Positions 45,138 to 54,930 are shown, counted from the stretch's first letter. The stretch: DNA of 64,000 nt from Ga0077527 sp964531455 (GCA_964531455.1 CAZHFZ010000003.1:1-64000); one strand, 5' to 3'. Made by a program: numbers and translations. The notes: generated by a model not told the origin, from the letters alone.

Positions 45138-46499
45138 TCAAATGTCCGTGAATTCCCGCATGACCCAATGGGCTGTTGAACAAAGATCACCATCCCGGTC
45201 GCCCAAGCCCAGTAATTGCAATCCGAAAGGCAAGCCTTGTGACTCCAGCAGAGGCAAGGAAAACGAAGGGAAGCCAAGCCATGATCCGTACACGACAAAA
45301 GTGCGGCTTCCGCTGTATTCGAAACCGGTGATTGCAGGCCCCGACGATGCCAGTGTCACATAACAATCAGCACCAAGATCAGACAGTAGTTGCCGGCAAT
45401 GTTGCTGAATGGCGCGACGCTTTTCGAGCAGGCTCCGGTAATCCGCCGCCGTCATCTCCCCTGCACGCTTTATCAACCCGTGTATCCGTTTGCCGATCAG
45501 GTCACCAAAACGCGTCAGGTATTCCTCGAACGGCCACTTCATTTCATAAGCAACTATGTCTAGTGCGCCGTCGACATCCCGCTCCAATGCATCCTCGAAT
45601 GCGGCGATGCGCGGATCATCAGCCTTGCCGACAACTTCGACACCGGCCTTCTGCAGCGCACGGACCGCTGATTCGAATGCTTCGGTGGTCTCTTGATCGA
45701 TCTCGTTCCATCCCCTTGTATACAGCCTGACCAGCTTGCGTGGCTTGGCCGCAGCGGGTGGCATATCAGAGGCGCCCTGTAGAAAGCCGTAACCCGGACT
45801 GCCCATTCTCAACGAGATCTGGGACGCGATGCGCCATGTATCGCCCAGCGTGGCGCCGATGATGCCCAGGTGATCGCTGGTCGCCGACAAGGGATGTATG
45901 CCAGCCATCGGCAACGCGCCGAGCGTCGGCTTGAAACCCACCGCGCCGCAGTATGAAGCCGGACGCAGCGTGGAACCCTGGGTTTGCGTGCCCAGCGCCA
46001 CTGGAAGCATGCCGGCCCCCACAGCGGCGGCTGATCCACTCGACGAACCACCAGGCGTCCGCGTCACGTCAAACGGATTGGTTGTCGGTCCCGAAAAACC
46101 CACCGCGAACTCGGTTGTCACCGTTTTGCCGAAAATGATCGCTCCGCCTTCGCGCAGTGCATGGACGCAGGCCGCGTCCTGCTGCGACTGCCAGCCCTTG
46201 AATGCCGGACTGCCCATCTGCGTCGGCAAGTCACGGGTGGACATGATGTCCTTGATGCCCACCGGGCACCCGTCCACCGATGACAGGGGTTGACCAGCCT
46301 GATAACGGCGCGTTGAAGCGTCAGCGGCCTTGCGGGCCGCATCAAAATCCAGGGTGACAAAGGCCTGAAGCTGCGCCTCGCGTTTTTCGACTTGGGCAAT
46401 ACATTGCTCCAGAAAATCGCGCGGCGTCTGACGTCCGTTCCTGAAATCCGCAATGACTTCTGAAAAAGAAACGATATGCGGATTACGCCATGCCTTCAT
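45138..46499 (-). CDS. Amidase signature family enzyme
   Basis: The 453-residue hydrolase has the Ser-cisSer-Lys triad: Lys83 in VGIKDIMSTRD, cis-Ser152 in GGSSSGSAAAV and nucleophile Ser176 in GTQTQGSTLRPASYCG. The 24-residue spacing between the serines is the family norm. The substrate amide is unknown. It is first of a two-gene unit with the enoyl-CoA hydratase and is divergent from a Bug receptor gene, an arrangement common for Bug genes beside catabolic enzymes. Confidence 0.93.
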   Translation of the reverse strand: MKAWRNPHIVSFSEVIADFRNGRQTPRDFLEQCIAQVEKREAQLQAFVTLDFDAARKAADASTRRYQAGQPLSSVDGCPVGIKDIMSTRDLPTQMGSPAFKGWQSQQDAACVHALREGGAIIFGKTVTTEFAVGFSGPTTNPFDVTRTPGGSSSGSAAAVGAGMLPVALGTQTQGSTLRPASYCGAVGFKPTLGALPMAGIHPLSATSDHLGIIGATLGDTWRIASQISLRMGSPGYGFLQGASDMPPAAAKPRKLVRLYTRGWNEIDQETTEAFESAVRALQKAGVEVVGKADDPRIAAFEDALERDVDGALDIVAYEMKWPFEEYLTRFGDLIGKRIHGLIKRAGEMTAADYRSLLEKRRAIQQHCRQLLSDLGADCYVTLASSGPAITGFEYSGSRTFVVYGSWLGFPSFSLPLLESQGLPFGLQLLGLGDRDGDLCSTAHWVMREFTDI

Positions 46500-46660
46500 C
46501 TTTTTAGTTCCCCGGTCAAAACAGCTGGTGTGCGGAAAGTGCTTTGTTATACTTAAATCGGCATCCGTAGTTTGGACCCATTACCGCAATCCCAGTACTG
46601 CATGTGCAGCATCCGAAATCAATCGCTCGATTTTACCCGAGCTCAAGAGGAACATCCGGC

Positions 46661-47626
46661 ATGAGAACAATCGGCAGGCTCTTCATCATTCCCTTACTCG
46701 CGTTTGCCAGCGCTGCATCATTCGCGCAGACCTACCCGACCAAAGCCGTGCGCCTGATTGTCCCGTTCCCGCCCGGTGGCAGCACCGACCTGGTTGCGCG
46801 CGTCATCGGACAGAAAATGGCCGATTCCTGGGGAAAACAGGTAGTGATTGACAACCGTCCCGGTGCCAACGGCATGATCGGTTCAGACATTGTCGCCAAA
46901 GCCAATCCGGACGGTTACAGCATCGTGCTCGGCACCATCGGCCCGATGGCCATCAATGCGAGCCTCTACAAGATGCCTTATGACATCATCAAGGACCTCG
47001 CGCCGATCAGCTACACGGCGAACATTGCAAATGTGCTGGTGGTAAACCCGACACTTGCCGCGAAAGATGTCCGCGAAATGATCGCCCTCGCCAGAACCCG
47101 CCCCGGACAACTGACCTTTGGCTCCAGCGGCACCGGTGGCGCCCCGCACATGGCCGTCGAGCTGTTCAAGTTGCTGGCCAAAGTCAACATTGTTCATGTG
47201 CCCTACAAGGGCGGTGGCCCCGCCATGGCCGATCTGGTCAGCGGCCAGATCTCCGGCAGCTTCGCAAGCATGCCTTCGGCAATTGGCTTCATAAAATCCG
47301 GAAAGTTGCGCGCGCTTGGGGTCAGCGGCAGCAAACGTTCGCCGGCCTTGCCAGAGGTGCCTACCGTGTCCGAAGCCGGTGTCAGCGGATTTTCCGTACT
47401 CGACTGGCAAGGCCTGTTCACCACGGCGAAAACACCGCCGGAAATCGTCAACAAACTCAATTCTGAAACCGTACGCATCCTGGCATTGCCGGATGTGGTT
47501 GACCGACTCACTGCGGCCGGCGTTGATATTCAGACAACCACGCCCAAGGCCTGGGGCGATTTCGTTGCTGCTGAAATTTCCAAATGGGGAAAAGTGGTCA
47601 AGGAAGCTGGCGTCAAGGTTGAATGA
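46661..47626 (+). CDS. Bug/TctC-type periplasmic substrate-binding protein
   Basis: The 321-residue receptor starts at ATG 46661 after AAGAGGA. Signal peptide MRTIGRLFIIPLLAFASAASFAQ, then TYPTKAVRLIVPFPPGGSTDLVAR, KQVVIDNRPGANGMIG, LTFGSSGTGGAPHMAVELF and VNIVHVPYKGGGPAMADL. It heads a run of three Bug genes in the same direction, each with its own ribosome site and gaps of more than 120 bases, so they may be separately regulated. Confidence 0.93.
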   Translation: MRTIGRLFIIPLLAFASAASFAQTYPTKAVRLIVPFPPGGSTDLVARVIGQKMADSWGKQVVIDNRPGANGMIGSDIVAKANPDGYSIVLGTIGPMAINASLYKMPYDIIKDLAPISYTANIANVLVVNPTLAAKDVREMIALARTRPGQLTFGSSGTGGAPHMAVELFKLLAKVNIVHVPYKGGGPAMADLVSGQISGSFASMPSAIGFIKSGKLRALGVSGSKRSPALPEVPTVSEAGVSGFSVLDWQGLFTTAKTPPEIVNKLNSETVRILALPDVVDRLTAAGVDIQTTTPKAWGDFVAAEISKWGKVVKEAGVKVE

Positions 47627-47753
47627 GGCCTCGTGGCAAGACCAGTTTTTCAAAATAAATACTTGATTTTATTGATGTATTTTTTTATTGCGCAGCTACG
47701 CATTTAGCAATGGCAGCCAAAACAATAAAAACCGAATAATCAGGAGGATTGCA

Positions 47754-48749
47754 ATGATTGAAGGACAGCAACACTTCAAAACATACCTTGCCCGCGCACT
47801 GCTGGCTGCAACGGTGCTGATGGCAACTACAGGCAGTGCTCACGCCGCGGAGACATTTCCAAACCGGCCCGTACGTTTCATTGTCACCTTCCCGCCAGGC
47901 GGCGGGCTTGACTTAATGTCTCGCATCGTCGGCAGAACCCTCACTGACACCTGGGGACAACAGGTCATCATCGATAACCGCATCGGCGCAGGCGGTACCA
48001 TAGGCACAGCACTGGCGGCCAAGGCTGCGCCGAATGGCTACACCCTGCTTTTTGTATCGTCATCACACGCCATCAATCCGGCGGTCTACCGCAAACTGCC
48101 TTACGACACCGAAAAAGAGTTCGTCCCGATCACCTTGACGACGCTCGCGCCGCACCTGCTGGTAGTGCATCCGTCTTTTCCGGCCAATACACTGAAGGAA
48201 CTCATTGCACTGGCCAAGGCCAAGCCGGGCACGATTGCCTATGTCTCCGGCGGAGTCGGTTCGTCAACGCATCTGGCAGGGGAATTGCTGAAGTCGATGG
48301 CTGGCATTGATCTGCTGCACGTGCCGACCAAAGGCACCGGTCCGGCCGTTACGGAAATACTGTCCGGCCGAATCCCCATTACGATTGCCACAGTTCCATC
48401 GGTTCTGAATCACGTCAAAGCCGGAAAACTGCGCGCGCTGGGCCTGACTTCGACACGGCGCTCTGCCAGCGCCCCGGAGTATCTGCCGATCGCCGATCAG
48501 GGCGTCACCGGCTACGAGGCTGCAAGCTGGCATGGCGCCCTCGCACCACGCGGGTTGCCGGAGAATCTGCTCAAGCAATTGAACCGCGACATCAACGCCG
48601 CGCTGCTCCAGGATGCCAACAAGGATCGCCTGCTGCGCGAAGGGCTCGAAGTTGTGGGCAGTACGCCGCAGCAGTTCGCGACGCAGATCAGCACCGAGAT
48701 CAAACGCTGGAAAAAAGTCGTTGAAACTGCGGGAATTCCAGTCGAGTAA
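47754..48749 (+). CDS. Bug/TctC-type periplasmic substrate-binding protein
   Basis: The 331-residue receptor starts at ATG 47754, preceded by CAGGAGGATTGCA. The signal peptide ends near GSAHA. Signatures: NRPVRFIVTFPPGGGLDLMSR, QQVIIDNRIGAGGTIG, LPYDTEKEFVPITL, VGSSTHLAGELLKSMAGIDLLHVPTKGTGPA. It is the second of three consecutive Bug genes. An AT-rich gap (47640-47700) separates it from the first. Confidence 0.93.
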   Translation: MIEGQQHFKTYLARALLAATVLMATTGSAHAAETFPNRPVRFIVTFPPGGGLDLMSRIVGRTLTDTWGQQVIIDNRIGAGGTIGTALAAKAAPNGYTLLFVSSSHAINPAVYRKLPYDTEKEFVPITLTTLAPHLLVVHPSFPANTLKELIALAKAKPGTIAYVSGGVGSSTHLAGELLKSMAGIDLLHVPTKGTGPAVTEILSGRIPITIATVPSVLNHVKAGKLRALGLTSTRRSASAPEYLPIADQGVTGYEAASWHGALAPRGLPENLLKQLNRDINAALLQDANKDRLLREGLEVVGSTPQQFATQISTEIKRWKKVVETAGIPVE

Positions 48750-48898
48750 TCCTGCCAAGTTTTTCTGCCGGGCCAGTCAGGCAGTACAGCCGCGATGGAG
48801 CCAGCGCAGGCGGCTTTTGATGGGATGCCGGGTGCTGGCACCAATATTGCTAAATCACGGGGGAACTATCCCGTGAATTAACTACTGGTATCCCATCG

Positions 48899-49873
48899 AT
48901 GAAACCATCTGCTCGCGCTTCCTGCATCCCCTTGCTGGCCGCAGCCATGCTGTGTGCGGTGCCAGCTCATGCCCAGACCTACCCCGCAAAACAGGTACGC
49001 ATGATCGTACCGTTTCCACCTGGAGGCATTTCAGACACTCTGGCCCGTGTAACCGCTCAGCAATTGAGTGAGTCGCTATCCCAGCAGTTCGTCGTGGACA
49101 ACCGGCCTGGCGCCGGTACCACACTCGCAGCGGACATCGTTTCAAAAGCACCGCCTGACGGGTATACGCTCTACTTTACCGACGTGACAACCCACGCGAT
49201 CAACGCCTCGCTGTATTCAAAATTACCGTTTGATCCGGTGAAAGACTTCACTGCCATCTCCCTGGTCGCGCAAACCCCGTTGGTGCTGGTTGTTCACCCG
49301 TCGATGCCGGTGAAGTCGGTAGGCGATCTGATTGCACTGGCCAAATCGAAGCCCGATGCCATCGTCTATGCGTCATCCGGCAACGGCACCATCATTCATC
49401 TTGCAATGGAAGCCATACGCGCCCAGGCTGGCATCAAAATGGTGCACGCGCCCTATAAAGGGAGTGCGCCTGCGGCAGCCTCCGTCCTTAGCGGCGAGAC
49501 TGCGGCCTCCTACACTACAACGCCCGCAGCGCTGCCCTATACAAAAACCGGCCGTTTGCGGGCGATTGGTGTCAGCAGCGCCAAACGCTCACCCATCCTG
49601 CCCGATGTGCCGGCGATTGGCGAAACCTTGAAGGGATACGACATTATTCTTTACAGCGGCCTGTTCGCACCGGCCGGCCTTGCACAGGGCATCACCACCA
49701 GACTCAACACCGAGGTTGGAAACATGCTCAAACTGCCGAAGGTGCAGGAACAGTGGGCCCGTTACGGCGCAGCGCCGGTAAGCATGACGCCCGCACAAGT
49801 CACTGAACACGTGAGGTCCGAGATCAGCAAATTCGCGGTCGTGGTGAAAGCCTCCGGCGCGCGTATCGATTGA
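48899..49873 (+). CDS. Bug/TctC-type periplasmic substrate-binding protein
   Basis: The 324-residue receptor has signal peptide MKPSARASCIPLLAAAMLCAVPAHA. Signatures: KQVRMIVPFPPGGISDTLAR, QQFVVDNRPGAGTTLAADIV, LPFDPVKDFTAISL and IKMVHAPYKGSAPAAASVLSG. It is third in the run. The convergent 2-oxoacid oxidoreductase operon ends 31 bases away. Confidence 0.92.
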   Translation: MKPSARASCIPLLAAAMLCAVPAHAQTYPAKQVRMIVPFPPGGISDTLARVTAQQLSESLSQQFVVDNRPGAGTTLAADIVSKAPPDGYTLYFTDVTTHAINASLYSKLPFDPVKDFTAISLVAQTPLVLVVHPSMPVKSVGDLIALAKSKPDAIVYASSGNGTIIHLAMEAIRAQAGIKMVHAPYKGSAPAAASVLSGETAASYTTTPAALPYTKTGRLRAIGVSSAKRSPILPDVPAIGETLKGYDIILYSGLFAPAGLAQGITTRLNTEVGNMLKLPKVQEQWARYGAAPVSMTPAQVTEHVRSEISKFAVVVKASGARID

Positions 49874-49904
49874 TTGCAGGCGGCACATTCGTGCCGCCTC
49901 TACT

Positions 49905-51539
49905 TCATACCGTTTCCGGCACCATCTCGATCGCGCCGCAAGGGCATTCCGCTGCACAGACGCCACAGCCCTTGCAGTAGTCGTAGTTGAACTGGAAACG
50001 CTTGCCGGCACCGAGCTTGATCACGGCATTGTCAGGACAGACGCCGTAACAGTTGTCGCATTCGAAACAGTTTCCGCAACTCAGGCAGCGCCGTGCTTCG
50101 AACAAGGCATTGTCCTCCGTCAAGCCGCCCTGCACTTCGTCGAAGCTGCTGGTCCTGCGGGCAATTTCCAGTTGCGGCCGCACCGTCTTCGGTGCGTCGC
50201 TGTAATACCAGGTATTGATGCGCTCAAAACTTGCCGGCGCGTGTTTCGAGGCAAGCACCGGCACCACACCGCGCAGCCACGCGTCGATATGCCGCGCCGC
50301 TTTTTTGCCATGTCCCACTGCAACGGTCACATTGCGTTCCGCCGGCACCATGTCGCCGCCCGCAAAAAGCCCGGCATGTCCGGTCATCAACGTTGCCGGA
50401 TCAACCTGCACCACGCCATCCTTGATTTCCAGCCCGGGCACGCCTTCAAGCAGCGACAGATCGACATCCTGTCCCAAAGCCAGAACCAGCGAGTCAGCCT
50501 CCAGCGTTTCGAGCTCACCGGTGGGTTGCGGATTGCCCTTTTCATCAAGAACCATTTTTTCGATGGTCAATGCACCTTCATTCGCCTGACGGATGGTCGA
50601 CAGCCATTTCACCATCACGCCCTCCTGCAGCGCTTCCTCCACCTCAAAATCATGTGCGGGCATGCGTTCACGGGTGCGGCGGTAAACAATGATGGCCTCA
50701 GTCGCACCCAGGCGTTTTGCCGTTCGCGCGACGTCAATAGCCGTATTTCCTCCGCCGTAAACCACTACCCGGCGGCCAAGCATCGGCTTGTCTTCGCCCT
50801 CCATTGACCGCAACACCGCAACGGCGTCAAGGATGCGCGAAGAATCCTTGGCCGGTATATACGCCCGTTTGGCGATATGCGCACCGACTGCAAGAAAAGT
50901 CGCGTCAAATACGCCTTCACGCATGGCATCAAGGATATTGGCGACACGGGCATTCAATTCAACTTTCACGCCCATCGCCATCACACGCTTCATTTCAGCT
51001 TCCAGCACATCCCGCGGCAGCCGGTATTTCGGGATCCCGAAACGCATCATGCCGCCGAGCAGCGGGCCGGCCTCTTTCACTGTGACTCGATGCCCTAACC
51101 GGCGCAGATGGTAAGCCGCTGACATGCCCGACGGCCCCGCCCCCACCACCAGCACATGTTTTCCGGATTCTTTTTCGGGTGGCTTGAACTGCCAGCCGCG
51201 CTTCAGGGCCTCATCGCCGAGAAAACGTTCCACCGAATTGATTCCGACGGCCGCATCAATCTTGCCGCGATTGCAGGCACCCTCGCAGCTGTGATAACAG
51301 ACGCGCCCCATGATTGCCGGAAACGGATTGTCACGGGTCAGGTGATGCCAGGCGGCCTCGTAGTCACCACTTTCCGCCTGGAACAGCCAGCCCTGAATGT
51401 CCTCACCGGCTGGGCACTGCGCATTGCACGGTGGCAGCCGATCCACATACACCGGGCGTTCGGTGCGCCAGGTTCCGGTCTTGTTGGCCAGTGACGATCC
51501 AGGATCCAGGGTAATCGCAAACGGTTTCTGCATGGTCAT
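49905..51539 (-). CDS. NAD(P)H/ferredoxin-type FAD oxidoreductase subunit with 4Fe-4S domains
   Basis: The 544-residue protein joins a GltD-like module to ferredoxin domains. The N-terminal cysteines (CNAQCPAGEDIQGW; CYHSCEGACNRG) bind Fe-S. A first dinucleotide fold, VLVVGAGPSGMSAAYHL, binds FAD, and a second, RVVVYGGGNTAIDVARTAKRLGA, binds NAD(P). Two 4Fe-4S motifs follow at the end (CLSCGNCFECDNCYGVCP and CKGCGVCAAECPCG), equal to the delta subunit of PFOR-type enzymes. It likely passes electrons between the 2-oxoacid oxidoreductase and NAD(P). Its start overlaps the porB stop (ATGA). Confidence 0.88.
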   Translation of the reverse strand: MTMQKPFAITLDPGSSLANKTGTWRTERPVYVDRLPPCNAQCPAGEDIQGWLFQAESGDYEAAWHHLTRDNPFPAIMGRVCYHSCEGACNRGKIDAAVGINSVERFLGDEALKRGWQFKPPEKESGKHVLVVGAGPSGMSAAYHLRRLGHRVTVKEAGPLLGGMMRFGIPKYRLPRDVLEAEMKRVMAMGVKVELNARVANILDAMREGVFDATFLAVGAHIAKRAYIPAKDSSRILDAVAVLRSMEGEDKPMLGRRVVVYGGGNTAIDVARTAKRLGATEAIIVYRRTRERMPAHDFEVEEALQEGVMVKWLSTIRQANEGALTIEKMVLDEKGNPQPTGELETLEADSLVLALGQDVDLSLLEGVPGLEIKDGVVQVDPATLMTGHAGLFAGGDMVPAERNVTVAVGHGKKAARHIDAWLRGVVPVLASKHAPASFERINTWYYSDAPKTVRPQLEIARRTSSFDEVQGGLTEDNALFEARRCLSCGNCFECDNCYGVCPDNAVIKLGAGKRFQFNYDYCKGCGVCAAECPCGAIEMVPETV

Positions 51540-52531
51540 TGCGCGTCCTCCAGCAATCCGAAACGCCTGATATTGCGATCAGCCTTCGCCTGTATTAATT
51601 CCAGTACATGCGGATTTGCTTTGGCAGCAAAAACATGGGCAAAGCGTTTTTGCGGCCGCAAGTATTCTTCAACCGGCACACGGTGACGGATTTTGGTGAC
51701 TGCGGTAACTTCGCCGCGCTCGGCCTCGAACACCGGGAACAGCCCGGTTTCCCGGGCCAGACGCGCCAGTTTGATCGTGTCCTGGCTCGCCGCACCCCAA
51801 CCCAGAGGACAGGGCACCAGAATGTGCAGGTAACGCGCACCGTGCATGGTCATTGCCCGCTCGACCTTGGCTTCGAGATCGCGCAAATCCGCAACAGTGG
51901 CTGTGGCAACGTAGGGAATTTCATGCGCCATGGCAATCAGCGGCACGTTTTTTCCCTGACCGAACAGCGCACCCGGGTCCGTGCCGACCGCCATGGTCGT
52001 TGCAGTACGCGCGGCCGGCGGTGTCGCCGAACTGCGCTGGACACCCGTGTTCATATAGGCCTCGTTGTCGTAACAAATGTAAAGCACGTCATCGTTACGC
52101 TCGAACATGCCCGACAGACAGCCGAATCCGATGTCTGTCGTACCACCATCACCGCCCTGCGCAATCACCCTGACGTCGTGACGTCCCTTGACCTTCATCG
52201 CGGCTGCAATTCCGGTACCCACTGCGGCGGCGTTGCCAAACAGCGAATGAATCCACGGCAGCTGCCATGAGGTTTCGGGATATGGTGTTGAAAACACCTC
52301 CAGACAACCCGTCGCATTGGCGGCGATCAACTGGCCTTTGGTCGCGCGCATCGCCGCGTCAACGGCATATCGGGCACCCAGCGCCTCCCCGCATCCTTGG
52401 CAGGCACGGTGCCCGGAGTTCAGCGAATTGCTGCGTTCCAGCGAGGACTGAACGCTGCGTTGCTCCGGCGACAACAGGCGATTGCCGACAGTAAAAGTGC
52501 CGGTCTGGTAAAACTTGATGGGGGCAGTCAT
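51536..52531 (-). CDS. porB: 2-oxoacid:acceptor oxidoreductase beta subunit (TPP-binding)
   Basis: The 331-residue protein has Fe-S ligands from RACQGCGEALGAR and a later Cys in ATGCLEVFSTPYPETSW. The thiamine diphosphate motif is QGGDGGTTDIGFGCLSGMFERNDDVLYICYDNEAYMNTG. ATG 52531 is one base after the alpha-subunit stop; an open frame further upstream would overlap it. Substrate (pyruvate, 2-oxoglutarate or another 2-oxoacid) cannot be fixed from sequence; the gamma-alpha-beta order is PFOR/VOR-like. Confidence 0.9.
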   Translation of the reverse strand: MTAPIKFYQTGTFTVGNRLLSPEQRSVQSSLERSNSLNSGHRACQGCGEALGARYAVDAAMRATKGQLIAANATGCLEVFSTPYPETSWQLPWIHSLFGNAAAVGTGIAAAMKVKGRHDVRVIAQGGDGGTTDIGFGCLSGMFERNDDVLYICYDNEAYMNTGVQRSSATPPAARTATTMAVGTDPGALFGQGKNVPLIAMAHEIPYVATATVADLRDLEAKVERAMTMHGARYLHILVPCPLGWGAASQDTIKLARLARETGLFPVFEAERGEVTAVTKIRHRVPVEEYLRPQKRFAHVFAAKANPHVLELIQAKADRNIRRFGLLEDAQ

Positions 52532-52532
52532 G

Positions 52533-53786
52533 TCAGTGCACCTTGGAAGCGACGGTACCGACATCACGCAGCAGATTCTCGGCGATCGGTCCGCTGCGCC
52601 GCGTTGCGGCCTCCCGCTCCAGTTGCCGGTTGACGATGCGCCAATCGAGATCCATGAAAGTCAGCGGCTGCAGTTTGTCGGCGATGGCATCGCGCAAGGT
52701 CCGGACCAACGAAGCTTTGGTAATGGCGCGACCGCCGAGTCCTGCAACGACGGTGTAACCATGCAAATGCAGACCTGACAGTGCCAGCCGCACATCTGTG
52801 GATACCACTCCGCCCAGACCAACGGAAAAACTTTTCTCCAGAACAACTACGCGCTTGGCCCCCTGCAATACGCCACGAACCGCAGCCAGTGGAAACGGCC
52901 GGAAGGAATGGATACCCATCACACCGACTTTCTGCCCGTCGTTGCGCAACTCATCCACGGTATCCTTCAGCGTACCCAGCACTGATCCCAGTGCGACCAC
53001 GATGGTCTCAGCATCCTCACAGCGGTAGCCGCGCACCAGCCCCCCCGAATTACGACCAAAACGCTGGGCAAATTCAGCAGCAATCTCCGGTATGCGCTCC
53101 AGCGCCATCGTCTGTTTGGCATGCGCCAGATAACGCACTTCCATGAAGGCTTCGGGACCCACCATGGCACCGATGGAAACCGGATCTGCGGGATCCAGCA
53201 CTTGACGCGGCTCATATACCGGCAAAAATGCATCCACTTCAGCCTGTGCCGGCATGTCAACACGTTCGTAGGCATGGGTCAGGATGAAACCATCCATGCA
53301 GACCATCACCGGCATCGACAACTCCTCACCGAGTTTGAACGCCTGAATATGCAAATCAAGCGCCTCCTGATTGCTCTCGGCAAACAGCTGAATCCAGCCG
53401 CAGTCGCGCTGACTCATTGAGTCGCTGTGGTCGTTCCAGATATTGATCGGCGCGCCGATGGCCCGATTGGCCACGGTCATCACGATGGGCAAACCGAGGC
53501 CCGATGCGTTGTAGATGGCCTCGGCCATGAACAGCAAACCCTGACTCGCCGTTGCGGTGTAGCTGCGCGCACCGGCAGCCGAAGCGCCGATCGCCACGCT
53601 CATCGCGGAAAATTCGCTTTCGACATTGATGAACTCGCAGGGATTGAGTTCACCGCTTTTCACCAGTTCACCGAGCCCTTCGACAATATGAGTCTGAGGG
53701 GAAATCGGATAAGCGCAGATCACTTCGGGCCGGCATAACGCAACAGCCTCGGCCACGGCGCGCGAGCCTTCAATCTGCTTTTGCAT
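52533..53786 (-). CDS. porA: 2-oxoacid:acceptor oxidoreductase alpha subunit
   Basis: The 417-residue subunit contains ICAYPISPQTHIVEGLGELV, FINVESEFSAMSVAIGASAAGARSYTATASQGLLFMAE and IWNDHSDSMSQRDCGWIQLFAESNQEALD, typical of PFOR domain I, then the domain II region HSFRPFPLAAVRGVLQGAKRVVVLEKSFSVGLGG. It overlaps the gamma subunit gene by 17 bases, indicating tight coupling. Confidence 0.92.
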   Translation of the reverse strand: MQKQIEGSRAVAEAVALCRPEVICAYPISPQTHIVEGLGELVKSGELNPCEFINVESEFSAMSVAIGASAAGARSYTATASQGLLFMAEAIYNASGLGLPIVMTVANRAIGAPINIWNDHSDSMSQRDCGWIQLFAESNQEALDLHIQAFKLGEELSMPVMVCMDGFILTHAYERVDMPAQAEVDAFLPVYEPRQVLDPADPVSIGAMVGPEAFMEVRYLAHAKQTMALERIPEIAAEFAQRFGRNSGGLVRGYRCEDAETIVVALGSVLGTLKDTVDELRNDGQKVGVMGIHSFRPFPLAAVRGVLQGAKRVVVLEKSFSVGLGGVVSTDVRLALSGLHLHGYTVVAGLGGRAITKASLVRTLRDAIADKLQPLTFMDLDWRIVNRQLEREAATRRSGPIAENLLRDVGTVASKVH

Positions 53787-54360
53787 GGCTCAGCTCCATT
53801 AATTCGTTCTTGATGTATTCATAAGCCTCGGCGGCGGCGGCAACATTGCCGTCAGCCACTTTTCCGCTGAACTTGTCGCGTATGGCATGTGAAACGGCAT
53901 CGAGCGTGATCAATCCCGACAATGCAGCGAACCCGCCCAACAGAACGGCATTGGCCATCGGGCGTCCCAGGTGCTTCATCGCAATCTCAGTCGCAGGCAC
54001 ATTGGTCAGGCGCTCATGGCGGAAACGCTGCGTAATGTCGCCGACACCCAGTTCATCAAAACTGCGCGTACTGTTGATCAGCACATAACCGTCGGGGTTC
54101 AATCCCTGGAAAACATCGACCTGATGTAGCAGCGTGGGGTCCTGGATGATCAGCACATCCGGCGCGAGAATGGGTTCACGCAACCGGATCTCGCGGTCAT
54201 CGATACGGCAAAAGGCAACCACAGGCGCACCTGTGCGCTCCGAACCGAAACTGGGAAACGCCATGGCATGGCGACCCTGCTCGAATGCGGCAATCGACAG
54301 CATCTCTGCCGCCGTCACCACCCCCTGCCCTCCACGACCGTGAAATCGCACTTGCAGCAT
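53770..54360 (-). CDS. porG: 2-oxoacid:acceptor oxidoreductase gamma subunit
   Basis: The 196-residue subunit begins MLQVRFHGRGGQGVVTAAEMLSIAAFEQG, the standard gamma-domain opening, with PSFGSERTGAPVVAFCRIDD and MANAVLLGGFAALSGL. It is first in the four-gene operon. GGAGG stands upstream of the ATG, and a perfect FNR-type site lies about 60 bases upstream. Confidence 0.93.
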   Translation of the reverse strand: MLQVRFHGRGGQGVVTAAEMLSIAAFEQGRHAMAFPSFGSERTGAPVVAFCRIDDREIRLREPILAPDVLIIQDPTLLHQVDVFQGLNPDGYVLINSTRSFDELGVGDITQRFRHERLTNVPATEIAMKHLGRPMANAVLLGGFAALSGLITLDAVSHAIRDKFSGKVADGNVAAAAEAYEYIKNELMELSHAKAD

Positions 54361-54391
54361 CTGCCGTCACTCCTCCTGTGAACCGCAGACC

Positions 54392-54433
54392 ATTCTTTTC
54401 GCTACCGGCAATCCACGCTTTGATCTGAATCAA
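54392..54433 (-). promoter_or_regulatory. FNR/Anr-type class II promoter of the oxidoreductase operon
   Basis: TTGATctgaATCAA at 54420-54433 matches the FNR consensus at all ten positions. On the minus strand the hexamer AAGAAT (54392-54397) starts 22 bases past the box, which puts the box centre at -41.5 if transcription starts near 54385, the class II activator position. porG starts at 54360. Confidence 0.75.
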
Positions 54434-54504
54434 TTCCGACCGTATTGCACCAAGCAGGAATTGCGTCTGTTGACGCCAGCCGGAAGCGGCTGGTGGATAT
54501 CCGC

Positions 54505-54930
54505 TTATTTGACCAGGGTGACCGGCACTTTCGCCAGATGGATCACTTTTGTGGCAATCGAGCCCAGAACCAAAGCGCCCAGCATGCCCATGCCACGGGT
54601 GCCCATGATGATTGATGAACATTTGAGGCGGCGCGCAGTTGCGGCGATCTTCTCAGCCGTATCTCCGACCACCATATGCACTTTGAATTTGGCCTTGGCC
54701 GCCTCCAAGGCGGTCACTCCACGCTTGAGAATGGCATCGGCACGCTTGTTCATGATCTGCCGGCGCTGGTGCTCTGAAATGTAGGCACCCACCATGCCAT
54801 AGTCATCAAATGCCGGAACCACATGAAGCAGATGAATGGTCGTTTGACCCTGTTCCGCCTCCTGAATCGCGAACTTCACGGCACGCAGGGAATTCGACGA
54901 TCCGTCTACCGGCACCAGTATATTTTTCAA
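54505..54930 (-). CDS. Universal stress protein UspA family
   Basis: The 141-residue protein starts at TTG 54930, five to six bases after GGAGGAACA. It opens with LKNILVPVDGSSNSLRAVKFAIQEA and contains the full ATP motif G-x2-G-x9-G-S in GTRGMGMLGALVLGSIATKV. Stress proteins of this kind are under Anr control in Pseudomonas during oxygen limitation. An FNR-type box stands upstream, and the oxygen-sensitive oxidoreductase operon follows on the same strand. Confidence 0.9.
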   Translation of the reverse strand: MKNILVPVDGSSNSLRAVKFAIQEAEQGQTTIHLLHVVPAFDDYGMVGAYISEHQRRQIMNKRADAILKRGVTALEAAKAKFKVHMVVGDTAEKIAATARRLKCSSIIMGTRGMGMLGALVLGSIATKVIHLAKVPVTLVK

